Positions 12,101 to 22,201 of a DNA stretch of 64,000 nucleotides are shown piece after piece; the stretch's first letter is position 1; every line of letters starts with the position of its first letter. A program made the position numbers and the translations under genes. The DNA comes from Lasiodiplodia sp. COLG20 (Eukaryota; Ascomycota; Dothideomycetes; Botryosphaeriales; Botryosphaeriaceae): contig VNWV01000004.1 in NCBI GenBank assembly GCA_009801085.1, positions 2,728,001 to 2,792,000 on the forward strand, in the 5' to 3' direction. The notes beneath the pieces are model-generated. The model saw only the letters and a list, made by a program, of their open reading frames with translations, was not told where the DNA came from and did no database searches.

Positions 12101-12974
12101 GATACTTTGGAGCACGAAGACCGACACAGCGATTCTCGTTGTCCCGGAAGAGGTAGAGGAGCTCATCCCTCTTCTCCGCGACGTTGAGAAGCCTGTCACC
12201 CACCTTCTCACTTACGCCGCTCCTGTCACCCGCAAGATGGTCCACTTCAACCGCCTGAACTACTATTCGATTCCACCCATGTCGCCCGATTGGAAAGCTC
12301 CCAAATGGTTGAGTATGGAGCTGGGCCTCTTCGCCGGTCGCTTGTACTTCGAGTTCGACGAGTATGCGGGAATGATGAAGTATCTCGGCCTCCGCGAAGA
12401 CGAGGTGGAAGATCTTGCCAACGGCGTCAACGGTGTGGAGCTGCTTAATGGCTCCAACGAATCCGAAGGCAGTGAAGAGGACGACAGGTCCTCAAGCTCA
12501 GGCTCCGACAGTGGAGAACAGCGCGTCAGCAAGAAGGCGGTCCCTTTCACCGCCAAGCCTCTCACTTTCATCCGCGAGTGGCTCGCCTCCCGCCGCAAGG
12601 GCCAGGACTTCACCCACACCCCCATGGGTTTCGTCTGCCAAGGTCGCCCGCTCTCTGCCGATCACCCGTTCTTCGCTAAGATCGTTGAGGAGCCGACGTT
12701 GCCGGCGGTGTTGGTTCATGCGCGGAGCGGTGCCAACGGTGTTAATGGCACGGCAAACGGTGCTCTGGAGCATGAAGATGAAGAGTACGATGACGCTGAA
12801 GAAGACATATGGTTCGATGCCGACGAGGAAGGTGTTGCAGGAGAAGATGAGGTGAATGGCTTTGAGGAGAGTAATGAGGATGCCGAGGACGATGAGAGCA
12901 GTGAGGAGAGCAGTGAGGAGGAGAGTAGCGAGGAGAGTAGTGATGGCGACGATGATGACTATGTGGGTCATTGA
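3123..12974 (+). CDS. Giant DUF6606/DUF3638/DUF3645-type P-loop protein
   Basis: This gene encodes about 3,264 residues after removal of one intron (3473-3529, 57 bp, TAAT branch site, CAATAG acceptor). The intron is a multiple of three and lacks stops, so it reads through. From family knowledge the order fits DUF6606 at the N-terminus, then DUF3638 and DUF3645. These proteins are often annotated as putative ubiquitinyl hydrolases, although the visible motifs are those of a helicase-like ATPase. A Walker A motif (MNMGQGKTS) lies near residue 2100 and a Walker B/DEAH box (YLDEAH) near residue 2680. Near residue 1670, the stretch EAQQLAHEEKEERD suggests a short coiled coil. The last 100 residues are an extreme Asp/Glu/Ser tail. 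The start at 3123 follows a CT-rich leader (GGCACAATGAG). The biological role is unknown. The gene is convergent with the receptor gene downstream. Confidence 0.9.
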   Translation: MSQAAAAARLFEAQFNHLVLPASVPHKRDFNLPRLEAAITDRLLRACHLLRESAAGDNYFEWDKLRRILLTAKAVNLDGRIEKLTLIQEFRRLEHDGFLILHVAEQNAGLLVRRLNRCVYTPAHHCLTLLMTPTNSEQGQEVAFEAFEASPRSKDVLATEAALEWEFPGGAVAVPYTTFANDSFQDSVASFLQQCSIESIKRFAARADKGGSSAIETRDTTDPAMISSLLMTVLEAHGRRLSTPFLRKRVRDNVCWGDGARNPWRRLPFWLVLRVGLARYLATQHGGEIGRLRYKLLMSITLAQLLQDSLSHLDPQSISTLKAKLARRLAKLEMDKDRASRPVRIHYDSAFATLNPKFQAILQEANQHVDKVWRALKGNIKRPIGKLTRFAQSDHLRLTLPKSSHFLHSILNSPMAMDNVQMHPVKLDMGAANQNMRPLAAHCFSLAQFEMDVEQGHAIAGASTLSDVCMEAYRKIDHYLDLVSSAYDGNPEQKSTMILTVMDLWVTLDQTATRLFGLLLAFSPGISPEALDVLQLPRFSDMQRLQKIQSWLRLRQEKSKFTKETIFDDLHPGCFAERYYDEMDTGALPDLHERIEHAAERARQRKEEDFQRLSERYENLFQSIAEMSCIYFDDGFQRVHDTERCTKCKYDKEAKSMSIAAHEHFLPSDPVHAKAVVFELACPPAFAVYRSATWKVLGVLGRPKLTCLKKPCVFIQGYGPKAYTPLMPYSTPRTDGITLGSTTKSFFGTHYSEFGFPVPLDEVCLPNPLRLNYFDEFTGSWPGSEKGTPTFAHHCQVMIPSKSPFSSLLSQPQFAPDANGPSSNDIIASQARCPPGISSHEYMAFQSLFSGKHRRWPLLLVELASSNLNFSAEATSLLVSQLSSQAGPEHGKDPLRTVHQVFRDASFCEKLLEQIRIRLEVVVANWRETNNMSMLITLLLRLIALGCREPVDDALTLLDRARRITHNWICQLRSEIHRATDAETSRRCSRYALWASLLCRRTFSLYCEDSHQRLHQSLSSADLQSFVESSITLQDNMVSDPAGLPAVLRHALMRDLKMTHRLKSFIRQSIAVNSEGLIAAINNVWPSVPGSTSRTCSDLRFLGAPYTFTIQLTFVGGEQSRDQLVHYDILEGHLLIDNKPLGRLPTEHRNSDILCELFGQQNLLVYPSSLHGMTYQLAISEKDNEIHIGSRDEMLVLRTRTWDRFNGERILELIPRDVFRENGVYDLPTSLVDDCAHWLDLANARLEIRPVSDMWVRKRSNWSIDMRTHVAYRRGSRLVDPHSALFRQFADVFQYFEHPQRLTLYQPPQPHPLKVELRRLELTFYVNARFCLYSNELRAEIDPNQDAGTWYGLNSKLVLRDSVNGQSRSIIVPLGSLSYHRNKFHVAVNVQPNGNYARYTINTVLGRLDCPAEPWLLYFKAQLHAFTSAIIPDPLTGRTGAEEALHLLRSGSCQPWSPLQPGPLSCLVQIADLTPTREYYPEGLKQMQKVHWNPNLTIAIQRDEFLPLVKTICRRSSELLNFVDSTAENPRIREPDLHLLQRSINYRQLYERPSDDSRGRFAPEDGIYVARDKLLRTRERQNVFESVKLLTRWSPNLPTTSKLGQTLQKWDLIQGHGQTFNKVLLSDYLDLEFGSHWGSLIDFCREATQDQVYTLSFMFGALSFDVNANMDIVQVLIAFTISEQLKNLQPPKWPSYAKFHQNHVPTVGYIASLVKHCCKPYSGDYRSEFGLSLSAKMRKKLEAQQLAHEEKEERDCNGFAEFLLKQWPCAEPTLDGLPQDSFPLLDVKNAFEIIKPEWLRLFQNIELSQYLAQIQQVLDHYHSPPISVQMGLPSEEKQILFPGGRGDEIPSLSKDLLCKSSTFTPKKVFEDFGPSVGIAGGSIRRSQAFSNIKENIPTGPKQLRQTNTASSKIKEVAELEQIVGALSNSKSTVKQHYARDLKQSIDSLRSLDTDTKLPTDAKLPAQMVVAVSEAREQVQAHLNFIEQNLARNDPRAKWLKAGGLWPCTTTVALLEQIRSTSTAVFGSGMKESLIDFAVSITHLQRMLRLHDASLKDNQQRLKEEQGYSGHTNWQPASNTDWLLLEVDSNILIRPGQIDVALATISPSSGVNSVLQMNMGQGKTSCIIPMVAASLADTKRLVRIVVPNALLLQTAQLLHGRLGGLLGRQIRHVPFSRKTQTTQSTTKAFWDIHKEIMKDAGIIIALPEHIMSFMLSGLQRLSDNRIPEATPMVRVQAWMRKVCRDVLDESDFTLAVRTQLIYPSGQQTSVDGHPHRWETAQALLKLVEAHLWNLHHDFPQSIEVINRSAGGFPLFFLLRKDVEDALVSRVVDDITRGKTSILPCQECSAADRQAIRRYLTDSFVPQSTVDRIQTMFTDTPVARQSLHHMRGLLVHRILLLTFKKRWSVQYGLHPSRDPIAVPYHAKGVPSDQAEWGHPDVAILFTCLSFYYQGLSTTQLRFCLETVVKSDDPSSEYDRWMHSCPNIHGSLREWNVINVDDESQLHELWQHLRCSIVVVNYYLNHFVFPNHAKQFKIKLQSSGWDIPLVALTPSQDGKSSSHRPLTTGFSGTNDNRTLLPLTIKQQDLAGLSHTNAEVITYLLQHRNRSYVLAADQRGRRISEVDFLQRLGSLRIRILIDAGAQILEMDNLTLAKSWLRIDTQAKAALYFQANRPFIIYRNGNKVPLLASPFADDLSECLVYLDEAHTRGTDLKMPIDATGALTLGLGQTKDHTVQAAMRLRQLATTQSVVFFATPEVHQSILDQRQMSRLGRPIDSYDVVCWLLEQTCAGLEQLQPLYYSQGIDFCRRSQALIDNPDILTDSGQREDCLKALRQVEHQTLAQMYKPKTKTKVSNASKLFSAELAVFVKELNKRRKGFQDNGNAVHASALQEVEQEREVAHEVESVREVQKPVFFSGVKSRGLDEDIASFAQTGRLVAGSFAYEHMFVCLRSTALGAKHRINSEAIKSKLFVSKEFQRTVVLSRPNDNFLRQVNWILWSTKTDTAILVVPEEVEELIPLLRDVEKPVTHLLTYAAPVTRKMVHFNRLNYYSIPPMSPDWKAPKWLSMELGLFAGRLYFEFDEYAGMMKYLGLREDEVEDLANGVNGVELLNGSNESEGSEEDDRSSSSGSDSGEQRVSKKAVPFTAKPLTFIREWLASRRKGQDFTHTPMGFVCQGRPLSADHPFFAKIVEEPTLPAVLVHARSGANGVNGTANGALEHEDEEYDDAEEDIWFDADEEGVAGEDEVNGFEESNEDAEDDESSEESSEEESSEESSDGDDDDYVGH

Positions 12975-13488
12975 AGGGAGGCAACTTTAGGGCCAGATGG
13001 TTGCTGAGAGAGCTTTACGGTATACTGGGGACGATTTCGGGTTGCTCTTTTGCTATTCTGGCTAGGTATCTGACGGGCCTTTTGCTTCATGGATAAGGTG
13101 GAGGGATAATAATGGGAGACATGGAAAAGACTAAAGGGATAAGGGAAAAACAAAAAGGAAAAATATGTGGCAGATGGGGGTTATCACGAAAAGCACATAT
13201 GACCCAGGAGTAGATAAAATAGAAAATGCACAATACATGCGCAAATGTGTGCACGATCGTCTGTGATGTGATTTCTACCTCATTCTCACTTCCACACTTA
13301 CGCTAATGTGCAGCTGATCTCGATGAGATCGTGCACCAAGTTATTTGCAGAAACGAAGAAATTGCATTTATGGTATCTCAAAGTCTAATAAAAAAAAAGA
13401 AAGCATTTCCTCAGAAACCTCTAAAACTCCATGCCCATCAATCCCCCACAGCAGCCTCCCTCTCTCCCTTTCCCTTTCCCTTTGCCAA
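12975..13488. other. Convergent 3' flank
   Basis: This is the shared 3' region of the giant gene and the receptor gene. It is AT-rich with several A runs and AATAAA-like words (for example TAATAAAAAA near 13387), fitting polyadenylation in either direction. No gene is seen. Confidence 0.5.
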
Positions 13489-15320
13489 TCACCGCCCACG
13501 CACCCACCTGCCCAGATCCCCCCGTATCCTCTCCCGCAGATGCTCGTTGAAGCCGTAGGTCAGCGCGTTGGCGAAGCCCACGTACTGGCTGCTGCTCTGC
13601 AGCACGGCCAGCGTCTTGCTCTCGTGGCCCGTCGCCTCCAGCAGGCGGTTGACGATTCCCGGCAGCCAGAGGATGACGTACATGATCGGATACGCGTTGA
13701 GGAGGAGCATGCGCTTGATCTCGCGCTCGACCTGGTGCGATTGGCGGCGGGCGTAGGAGGAGATGGAGGGGAGGGAGAGGTGTTTGGTTGTTGTGGTGGT
13801 CGTGGTGGCCTTGGTTGTGGGGAGGAGGGGAGGAGGAAGAGGAGGCTGGGAGAGGAGCGGGTGGATGGTTGTGGTTGAGGCGGTGGGGCCGGGTGGGAGG
13901 GTGTCGGTGCTGAGTTTTCGGGGGTGGTTGTTGGTGATGGTTGTGGTGGAGGAGTAGAGCGAGGTTGGGTCGGAGGGTTGGTTGTTGCCGGGATAGATGG
14001 GGCTGGGTTGTTTTGGTAGGGGTGGAGAAGAGGTGGTTTCGGGTCGCTTCGAGCCTGTGTGCGAGAGCGATGTTGTCAGTACAGTGTGCCACTGGCTATA
14101 TTTACAAGCGGAATTCGTCGAATTGGATTCCAAAGAAGTGTTCCTTTTTCGGTCCTGGGAAGCTAAGTCGAGGGTGGGTAGAACTCACTGGGAAACGGAA
14201 AGTCCAGGCCATGGCCGTCAGAAGTAGACTCCTCGTCCCTCACAACGTGCGGCGCCACCTCCTCTTCTCGGTCTTCGCAATCCACCTTATCGGCGTTGTG
14301 GTGGTGTACGGTAAAAGCGAACTTGTCGTCCGTGCTGTATGCGGGGAATTTGAAGGTCTGCGCATGGTGATTCTCCTTCCGCATCCGCATATACTCCAAC
14401 TGCAGCTCCTCCTCGTAGACTGGCCCATGCCCATTCCCTTGCTTCTTCTCTTTGGCGAAGCTGCTACTTCTAAGAGTGGTGCCACTAATGCTCCTACTGT
14501 GGAAACTGCGGCTCGTATCAATTGATCCCCTCACCTTCGTGCTCTCCATCATCTGAAAGTGTCCGCGCATATAACACCACACGTAGATGTAGACACCGAT
14601 CGTTGTGAATATGATTGCGAAGCGCCAACCATGCCCCAGGGCATATCTCAGGTCAGTACGCTTTGCTGATATCCAGCACCAGTTGCCGCTTACGGGGACC
14701 ATTGTCTGCAAGCCAGTAGCGATGGTACCTCAAAAAGAGAACCCTGTCAGCCGAGTGTTGATCCAGTCAGATGCGAAGCACTCACTGGTAATGAGAGGAA
14801 CAATCCAGACGGACATGCAGATCATGACTTTCCTGCCAAGAGATGCATTGGGCATGTACGTTTTGCGGGTGATGGTGAGGACCGTCACTAGCGCTATGGC
14901 GAGGATCGAGAAGTCTGCGGCCTATAATGCGAATGTCAATTAGATTATGCCGTGGTCGCAGTACTAAAGCGGGGTGGCGAAGGCGTTGCATACCTGCACA
15001 GACAGTTGTCCGACCCAGCCATTGAGTGTGCATACTGGGCTTGGCGAAAGTTTGTGGCTTTTTACATATACAATTCCCGATATGGAGTTGTTTAATGAAT
15101 TGATGAATTCTACGGAAGTTTATTAGCGATCTTCAATAGTATGCCGAGTAGTACAGAGAGAGAGTCTACCTGCAAGCGCGAGGTTGAGTACCAAGGCATG
15201 GCGGAACGAGCGCTGCTGCTTGTGGTAGACAACATATGAGGCGAGGACGCAGCAGGTAGCAGCAAACGAGAGCAGGCTGCCAACCAGGGTTATGGTTGCT
15301 ATCAACTCATCGTAGGCCAT
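13489..15320 (-). CDS. cAMP-receptor-like GPCR (GprH-type)
   Basis: Five exons join in phase to a 502-residue protein: 15320-15170, 15109-14994, 14921-14786, 14728-14189 and 14054-13489. The introns are 60, 72, 57 and 134 bp, with CTGAC or CTAAT branch sites in several. Signatures of the fungal cAMP-receptor-like class (Dicty_CAR/GprH) are clear. Helix 1 is followed by VLNLALAEFINSLNNS, then CTLNGWVGQLSVQ. Later come GNWCWIS and ALGHGWRF before helix 5, and EREIKRMLLLNAYPIMY in helix 6. Helix 7 contains GFANALTYGFN. It is a plasma-membrane receptor expected to couple to heterotrimeric G proteins and to sense nutrients or carbon status; the ligand is unknown. The third intracellular loop is enlarged (over 200 residues) and its second half is a Thr/Pro/Ser tract. 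The Met at 15320 is preferred over an upstream Met at 15380 because it starts just before helix 1. Confidence 0.85.
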
Positions 15321-18029
15321 TATGGGCGCACAATTCAGAGGAAGAGGGTAGAAGCAGGAGAACGGGGTGACCGTCACCAAAATGAAGGTGCGGTGGTGGC
15401 GGGGCGTCAGGTCACCCAGCTATTCATATACGAGAGGCACCGTTATGCATCGCTTAGCCCGTCTCTATCTAGTTTCAGGAACGAACCGACTTGGCACGCT
15501 GGAGGACATGAAGGAATATCCCGGGAGCGTAGGCGGGACGCTCTTTGAGAAGATGAATCATCAGACTGACTTTTCCCCACAGATCGGCGCGATGCCACGG
15601 AAGGCTGTGCACCCCCAGATGCTTTGCTTGTGTACGCTTCTTCCCGTCTTTTGTTGATCGGTAGATGCTGCAACGTGGGCAGCCCCGTGCGGTGTGGCCT
15701 GTGCCTTAAAGTTGCCCGATACGTAACCTAAAAATAGTAAATCTACTACTGAGAGCTAATGCTTGCCCGCTATTGGTTGTCGCAAAGATTGCAAAGAATT
15801 TATGGCCATGCGAAATCTCCATGGGCGTCAGTGTTAACATAGATGCCTTAGTCATGTACTTTTTCTCTGTGGAGCAAGCCGTGGGGGCTGGGCAAACCAC
15901 CATTCAAAGCCGCACGCTTGGCAGGTGATTCGATATGTGACGCAACAAACACTTAGTAAGTCGCAGGTTGAGAGCAGATCAGATGACAGCTCTTTGACGG
16001 AGCTTCTTGGTCAGCCGTAGCATCTGGATTTCACCATTTCCTCTGAGTCGTCAACCGAGCTAGCGTCCTGAATCGTATTCAGGGTAAAGCATGACGGAAG
16101 TAGGCGATTGCGGAAGGTGTCTGTGCACAGGATTCAGGCACCGTCGGTATTTATCGAGCACAGTAAATAGATGAGAGACAAGGAACCAGCCTCACGAGAA
16201 TGCTATGGCGAAATTTCAAGAATAAAGTATCTACTGCAGATTTACGAGCAGCGCAGATTAAGCTAATCGAAGCGATCTGGTTCTGAGCTTAGTGGTCCTT
16301 GTATGAAAAGAGTTTCGGAGTTTCTGCAACAGTCATGACTCGCTGCGAAACGGCTGACTCCGCGCTAGGCCTCCCACCGTCAGTGATCAAGTGTGACGAC
16401 CTATCGACAGGGCGAAGTCTTGGAACGTGCTGCCTATCGTCTACATTTCCCGAGCGATCACCCAAAGCAATTTCCCCGTACATCGTGCAGTGGAGACATC
16501 TCAAGAAGACAGCAGCCGAGGGCGGTGACGAGACGAAACGAGGGAGCCGCTGTCGCAGATTGCTGGGCGCCTTGAGAGAAAGCGGGAGGAGTTGGCGAGT
16601 GTTGGTTTTGGCTTCGAACAGTGCGTGACGATCATCCGGCGCACCCGACCCGCGCAAGGTTTTGACCACAGTTGTACACATTTGTAGGTCAGAATTCCTG
16701 GAGGGCTTGTAGACATGTGTGCGGCGTTGTCTTTGTCTCTCATCTGTGCGCCCTGCTTGCATACCCTATACCTCAGTGCTCGTCAATGCAACTCTAGTCG
16801 ATCGTTTAATCTTAGCTACATGTACAAGAGCTTTTACGGCAGTTCATATGCACAAGTTGGTATTTTTGCAACAACCTGCCATGCTAGTATATCGATTCAG
16901 AGCATACTGAGAAGTATTATCATTCGGTCTCAGCCTAGCGCGTGAGAAACTCCACGGCTCTCTATACCTAAAAATAGGACTGTCGAGCCTGGATGCCGCG
17001 CAAGGCTGAAGAAGTCGAAAAGGTTTTGGGGATACTCATAACTGCGTCACGGAATGCATCTTTGATTTGTGAAATACGAACGCTGGCCCCCATTTCGTGT
17101 GGAAATAAGTTTCACAGCTAATGGTGCGGGGCCGAATCTTGCAGCACAGCGGATATGCAGTAGCCACATCTGCTACAATAGGTTAGTTCTATCTGTAGCT
17201 AGTCCTAGTAAGAAGCTGTGTAGAAAGGTTACACCATTTTAATTGTTACACTGCGTACTTCTAAGCACCAAATAAAGCGTGAACACGAACCACAAGCAGA
17301 CCGTGAGAAACCATCGATCGTGGAGTGCTTCGCGCATTTAGGTCAGCTGAAACTTCAAAGCCCTCGCTAGGCACATCACTACGTGCTTTGCAGCAAAAGC
17401 CTTCTATGAATGCATTTTCTCGGACGCCTATCTACTATGATTCTACGAATATTGAAGGGACTCTCTTAATGTAAATGTAGACTTTGTATCTCCATACAGT
17501 CACATCTGGATTGAAATTTCAACTATCTGTATAAGTCGCATAATTCCTCGCGAAATCGGGAGTGATCATTTCCTCCGATAGCTCATGGATCACATATTGC
17601 AAGGTCCCACTGTTCTTGTCGCTAGCCTTCGACGCTGGTGTCCATCTGTATTGTGTCTGTAGCACAACAGACTTGACTGCAAAGTGGGCCGATTCCACTG
17701 AATGAGGCTGAGATTAAGGTACTACAAGGGCTTGATACTAGCGTAAATAGATTTGCAATCATTGCTGAGGTGCTAACAGCCTCAGTAAGCATAACTGGTC
17801 CCGAGTCTGAAGATAAGGTAACGTCTCCCTTCCTATTGTAAAGATATTCAGACACTTTCAAAGGACCATGATCCTTTTTATTCTTCATCCAGAAAAGCTT
17901 TTCATCTGTTTAAGCTAACACGTGCGAGATCTACAGTCTACAAGCTCGACCCGCCCGAAGGGCCAGTGCTGGGATTGTGGCCAATTTTTCTTCTACTGAT
18001 GTCCATCAAGAGCCCTTTCTGTCACCTCG
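15321..18029. other. Gene-poor AT-leaning stretch
   Basis: About 2.7 kb lies between the divergent starts of the receptor gene and the DUF3433 gene. Short frames on both strands (for example 16289-16762 minus) lack family features or splice support. From about 16.8 to 18.0 kb the DNA is AT-leaning. I see no terminal repeats or transposase remnant. Confidence 0.5.
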
Positions 18030-21000
18030 ATGCCTTACTCTCCAGTCCGATCAGACGAGGAACCAGATGGTTCGTTGAGTTCCAGCCAACATATTGAGCC
18101 GTTGGCTGGCAAGCCAGAAATCAAAGCCGATCGAGGTGGAGTGGGATCTATGTGGGTGCCGTTTTTTCTACGGCCTACAACTCTGTTTACTTTTTCGGCC
18201 ACCGTTATGACGATTGGACTTGTTCTTGGAATTCTCGCGTGGTACTCTGCGCGATACCAAGGAATTTGTACGGCAGGAGATAGAAAGTACTATGCCTGGA
18301 CCTACGGTCCAACTGCAGGCAGGTATCCCAGACCTTCAGCTTTTAGAGCTGATGTAACTGACGTTCTTCTAGTTTTCACCATATTTTTGGTCCTTTGGAA
18401 CCAGATTGATTACCGTACAAGACTGCTAATGCCTTGGATTACTATGATGGAACATGCTCAGCCCGTTGAACGGAGCGTCCTGCTTGACTACATCTCTCCA
18501 AACATCATGGTCGCCTGGCTAAACTCGTGGAGATCGCAAGACTATCCAGTTGCTTTTGCAATCACTGGTACTCTACTTATCAGAGTTTTGATTATCTTGT
18601 CTGCAGGTCTATTCACTTTGACAAGCGTTGAGAAAAGATCGTCTCCAGTGTCTACATATGGAGGTCTGTCTTTCTCGGCGGATCATTTCGACTTGTCACT
18701 AGTCAATGGCCAAGCGATATCACGAGTTTACGGTATCAATTCTCTGGATTTGAGCTACCCCTTATTCACCAACGTATCGACTGGGAGTGTAATCCCCCCT
18801 TTCCGGAATGGTATGGTTTGCTCCATCTCTCTCCTCTTTTCCTTTTACTCGACTCATAGGTTAATTTCCTGATATCTGAGTTTAGGGAGTAAATCAGCCA
18901 TAGGAAACATCGCATACGTAGATGTCTTTAATCCTAGCCTGAATTGCGAATTCGGAACTTTCGAAACATTCAATAATGTTGAGCGGTCAGGGGTTGGGCC
19001 TGTAGTAACGTTTCATGATGATGGTTCGCTGGTGAATTCCCTTCCTTGGAAGACTGGATCAAATATTTTTTTTAACATCTCCATCCGGCTTTCATCTCCT
19101 TCTTGCTCATCGATCACTGCTAGCGGAACAGAGGATCTCCCAATCTGGACGGTCTTCTCTGAAGGCCTGCATCTCAACTGTTCCGACGACAATCGCCGTT
19201 TCGTAATCGGGTTTATTAATAGTTTCGATGGACGGATATACAACATTATACAGAACCATTCCGCCCATCAATACAATCGAACAAACTCCCCATGGCTCCA
19301 GGAAATTTCCACCTTTCTGGTATGCAAGCCGGATTACTCTATTCGAAAAGCTGAACTTAGGTTCAACCCCTTGGCGGATCCGAAGGCGAACAGATACACT
19401 GTCCATCTACTCGATCCAGCACAAAACCAAAAACTAGGTAATATTACCGGGTGGGACCTTTTTGATGCGTTTAGCCGATCACTCGACTATGTAGATCTTT
19501 TCGACACTCTTAATGTAACTTTTCCACAGGACAATGCCACCAAGTTCCTAGACCAAGGGATTCTCCACAGCACATTCGAGAGGATTTACCAAGCTACAGT
19601 GGTGCAAATCTCGAATATATACCTCCTTGAGAAGTCTGAGCAGGAGTTCCAGGTAGCCGAGCTTCAACTAATAGGTCGAATCCAACTTCGAGGACCAGCA
19701 TTTTGGATGACTGAGATCATCATCATCACGCTCGTCCTTATTTGCTTGAATCTTTCGAAGACCTTCCGGAAAGGATACGTCCTTCGCGACCCAGGACCCA
19801 TATCTGGTATCATCTCCATTTTACAGTCAAATCAATCCCTCAGAAGCTGCCTGAAGGGGAGTGGAACTTCCAGCCTGGAAGTCATACGAGAAAAACTGAC
19901 CTCTATCTCTTTCAAAACGTACTCAAAAATGCCCGAGGGAGACAACATCGCCTACAAATTTTGCATTCAGGCTCTTCACCCGCGGTGCACCACAGACGGT
20001 CAAATACAAAAAGTTGCTGCGTGGACACCGAGCACACCTAAGTGGTACTCTCCTCTCATCATGTGGGTGTCTGCAAGGATCGTCTTGATTTGCTGGGCAA
20101 CTGCACTATTGGTATCACTGGAGTCTATGTACGGCATCTCCTACCGGGATAATGGACTTTTCACAGCTTCTGAGAGACCCTACACAGAGTACTATTTCCG
20201 ATACATTCCAGTAATAACTCTGCTCCTCTTCGGAACTGCTATGGGCGCTCTAGATTTCGAAATCAAGACGTTAGAGCCTTTCAACAAACTACGGAGAGGA
20301 CCCGCCCCCGCAACTGTTACAATGAATGAAAACTACCTTGGCCGTGTAGGGTTTCATGCGCTATGGACGGCAGTACGGAAGCGACAGTGGTGTACAGCTG
20401 CTACCACAATCGGAATGGTTCTGTCTCCTTTCTTGACAATCCTTGCAAGCGGCCTCTTTTACACAGATATGGCTTTTCATACTTCAGCACTCAGGTTTCG
20501 GCAAGTCGACTACTTCGATTTCGATTCGTTCAAAAATTTCGAGGGTAGCGGCCAGACAAACGGTGTCATGGCAGCTAATCTCGTCATCAACGATAACATG
20601 AATCTACCCGATTGGACGTATTCAGAATTTGCGATTCCCAAAATTCACCATGATGTCGATCCGCTACACCCTCAACGTGGTGCATACATCGAAGTCTCTT
20701 TACCAGTTGTCCGTCCTGTCGCCAATTGCACTCTAGTTACGCCGAAGGTCAACTGGGATGAAAACCTCGCTCACTTGGAATTTCCATCTTTACCAATTTG
20801 TGGGAATAATGCAGAAGCTAAAAAATATAAGCAGTGGATATACGCATCGTCATCTAATAACAACAACGGCACATTTGGACAATGGGCCGACCGATCCGGA
20901 GATGAATACCACTGCCCGGAATATTTCGCCGTCGTAGGGCGCTTTGCAAAGATAGAGAACACAACGAACCTCACTGAGCTGACCACATTGCATTGCTCGC

Positions 21001-22031
21001 CCTACCTCGAGCGTCTGGATGCAACAATCAATCTGACATACCCAGAGCTGCATGCCATCAGAAAGATCGGCAACTCAAGCACACCTTCAGGCTATCCTGC
21101 CGCAACGGGCAACTTTTTCCTCAACGAATCCACTAAGCAACACGTTAGTCCCGTTGAGATCCTCGACCTCGGTACTGGAATCCTAAAACCTTACATCGCC
21201 GCAGACGAACTGGCAGCCCTCGGTGATGTCGATGGCTTCTTCGGCACCCTCGTTCGGAACGGCGCATCTCTCTCCGAATTCCTGTCCGACCCTGCTGCGT
21301 TGCAAAAAGCTGTCGAGGAACTGTACCCCCAAATCGTGACTCAAGTCGTAAATGCAAATCGAGGAACCTCTATCAGCTCCACCGACGCCGCCGAATCCGA
21401 AGACCTGGACCGGATGTGGAACGCGACGCTCTATCAACCGAACCAATTGCGCCTGCATCAAAGCGCGCTCTCGACGCACGCGCTGACGGCGCTACTGTCC
21501 ATCATGAGCATCTGCATCGCCACGACCTTCCTCATGCGAACAAAAGAGGTGCTTCCAAAGAACCCAAGGAGCATTGCCGCAGTGGCCAGTCTGCTTGCAG
21601 GATCGAAATTGTTGGAGCGGTGGCCGGAGTGCCGTGATGAGGGGTTCAGCATGGGATATTGGCGAGATGAATCTGTTGGAGCAGATCAAGCTGAAACGAA
21701 CGGTGATGGTGATGGGGGAGCTGAAAATGGAGCAACGAAAGAGCGAGCTGTATCTGAACGTGTTGATAGTGAGACGGATGGTCAGGATACTGACGTGTTG
21801 GAGCTTGCTGAATCTGACTTTACCGACGGTGATGGAGCTGGAGACGAGACTGCTGAAACAGGGGAGAACAGCAGCGAGGGGATAGAAAATGAGCTGACTA
21901 TGGATGAGGCCGGCAATCTGAACGTGGAGGTAACGGAAGAGGATAACAGGGGAGAAGAAGCTGCTATGATGGAAGCCGGAAAGGCAAATTTGCGGTTTGG
22001 GATTGATATAGGGACACCTGATGAGATATAG
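18030..22031 (+). CDS. DUF3433 polytopic membrane glycoprotein
   Basis: Two exons (18030-18810 and 18886-22031; intron of 75 bp with a GTATGG donor, CTGAT branch and TTTAG acceptor) encode about 1,308 residues. The pattern matches the fungal DUF3433 family. After a Ser-rich cytosolic N-terminus comes WVPFFLRPTTL and a first membrane helix, then a YAWTYGPTAGRYP segment. The helix-loop unit appears twice, the second copy beginning near residue 660 after the WYSPLIMWVSARIVL helix. Large non-cytosolic loops hold many N-glycosylation sequons (NVS, NTT, NLT, NGT). The C-terminal 140 residues are strongly acidic (E/D/G-rich) and cytosolic. Function is unknown; many filamentous fungi carry numerous copies. 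The stop lies 170 bp from that of the convergent spb4 gene. Confidence 0.85.
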
Positions 22032-22201
22032 CTTGGTAGGTCGACGCCGCAACGCATCGAGATGATGCTGTTCTTTTCCTTCGGCTTCAGGCGTTATTGG
22101 AAAACTATTCATTTTCTTCCAACACTGAGACCTCATATTCGTGTTATTAGTGATCTCCTGGAAGCGCCCGACAATCAAACTGTCGGTCAATAAACTTCTC
22201 T

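Noticed and set aside
16289..16762. 157-codon minus-strand frame in the 15.3-18.0 kb desert
   Set aside because: Overlapped by equally long frames on the plus strand, Arg-rich, no recognisable motif.
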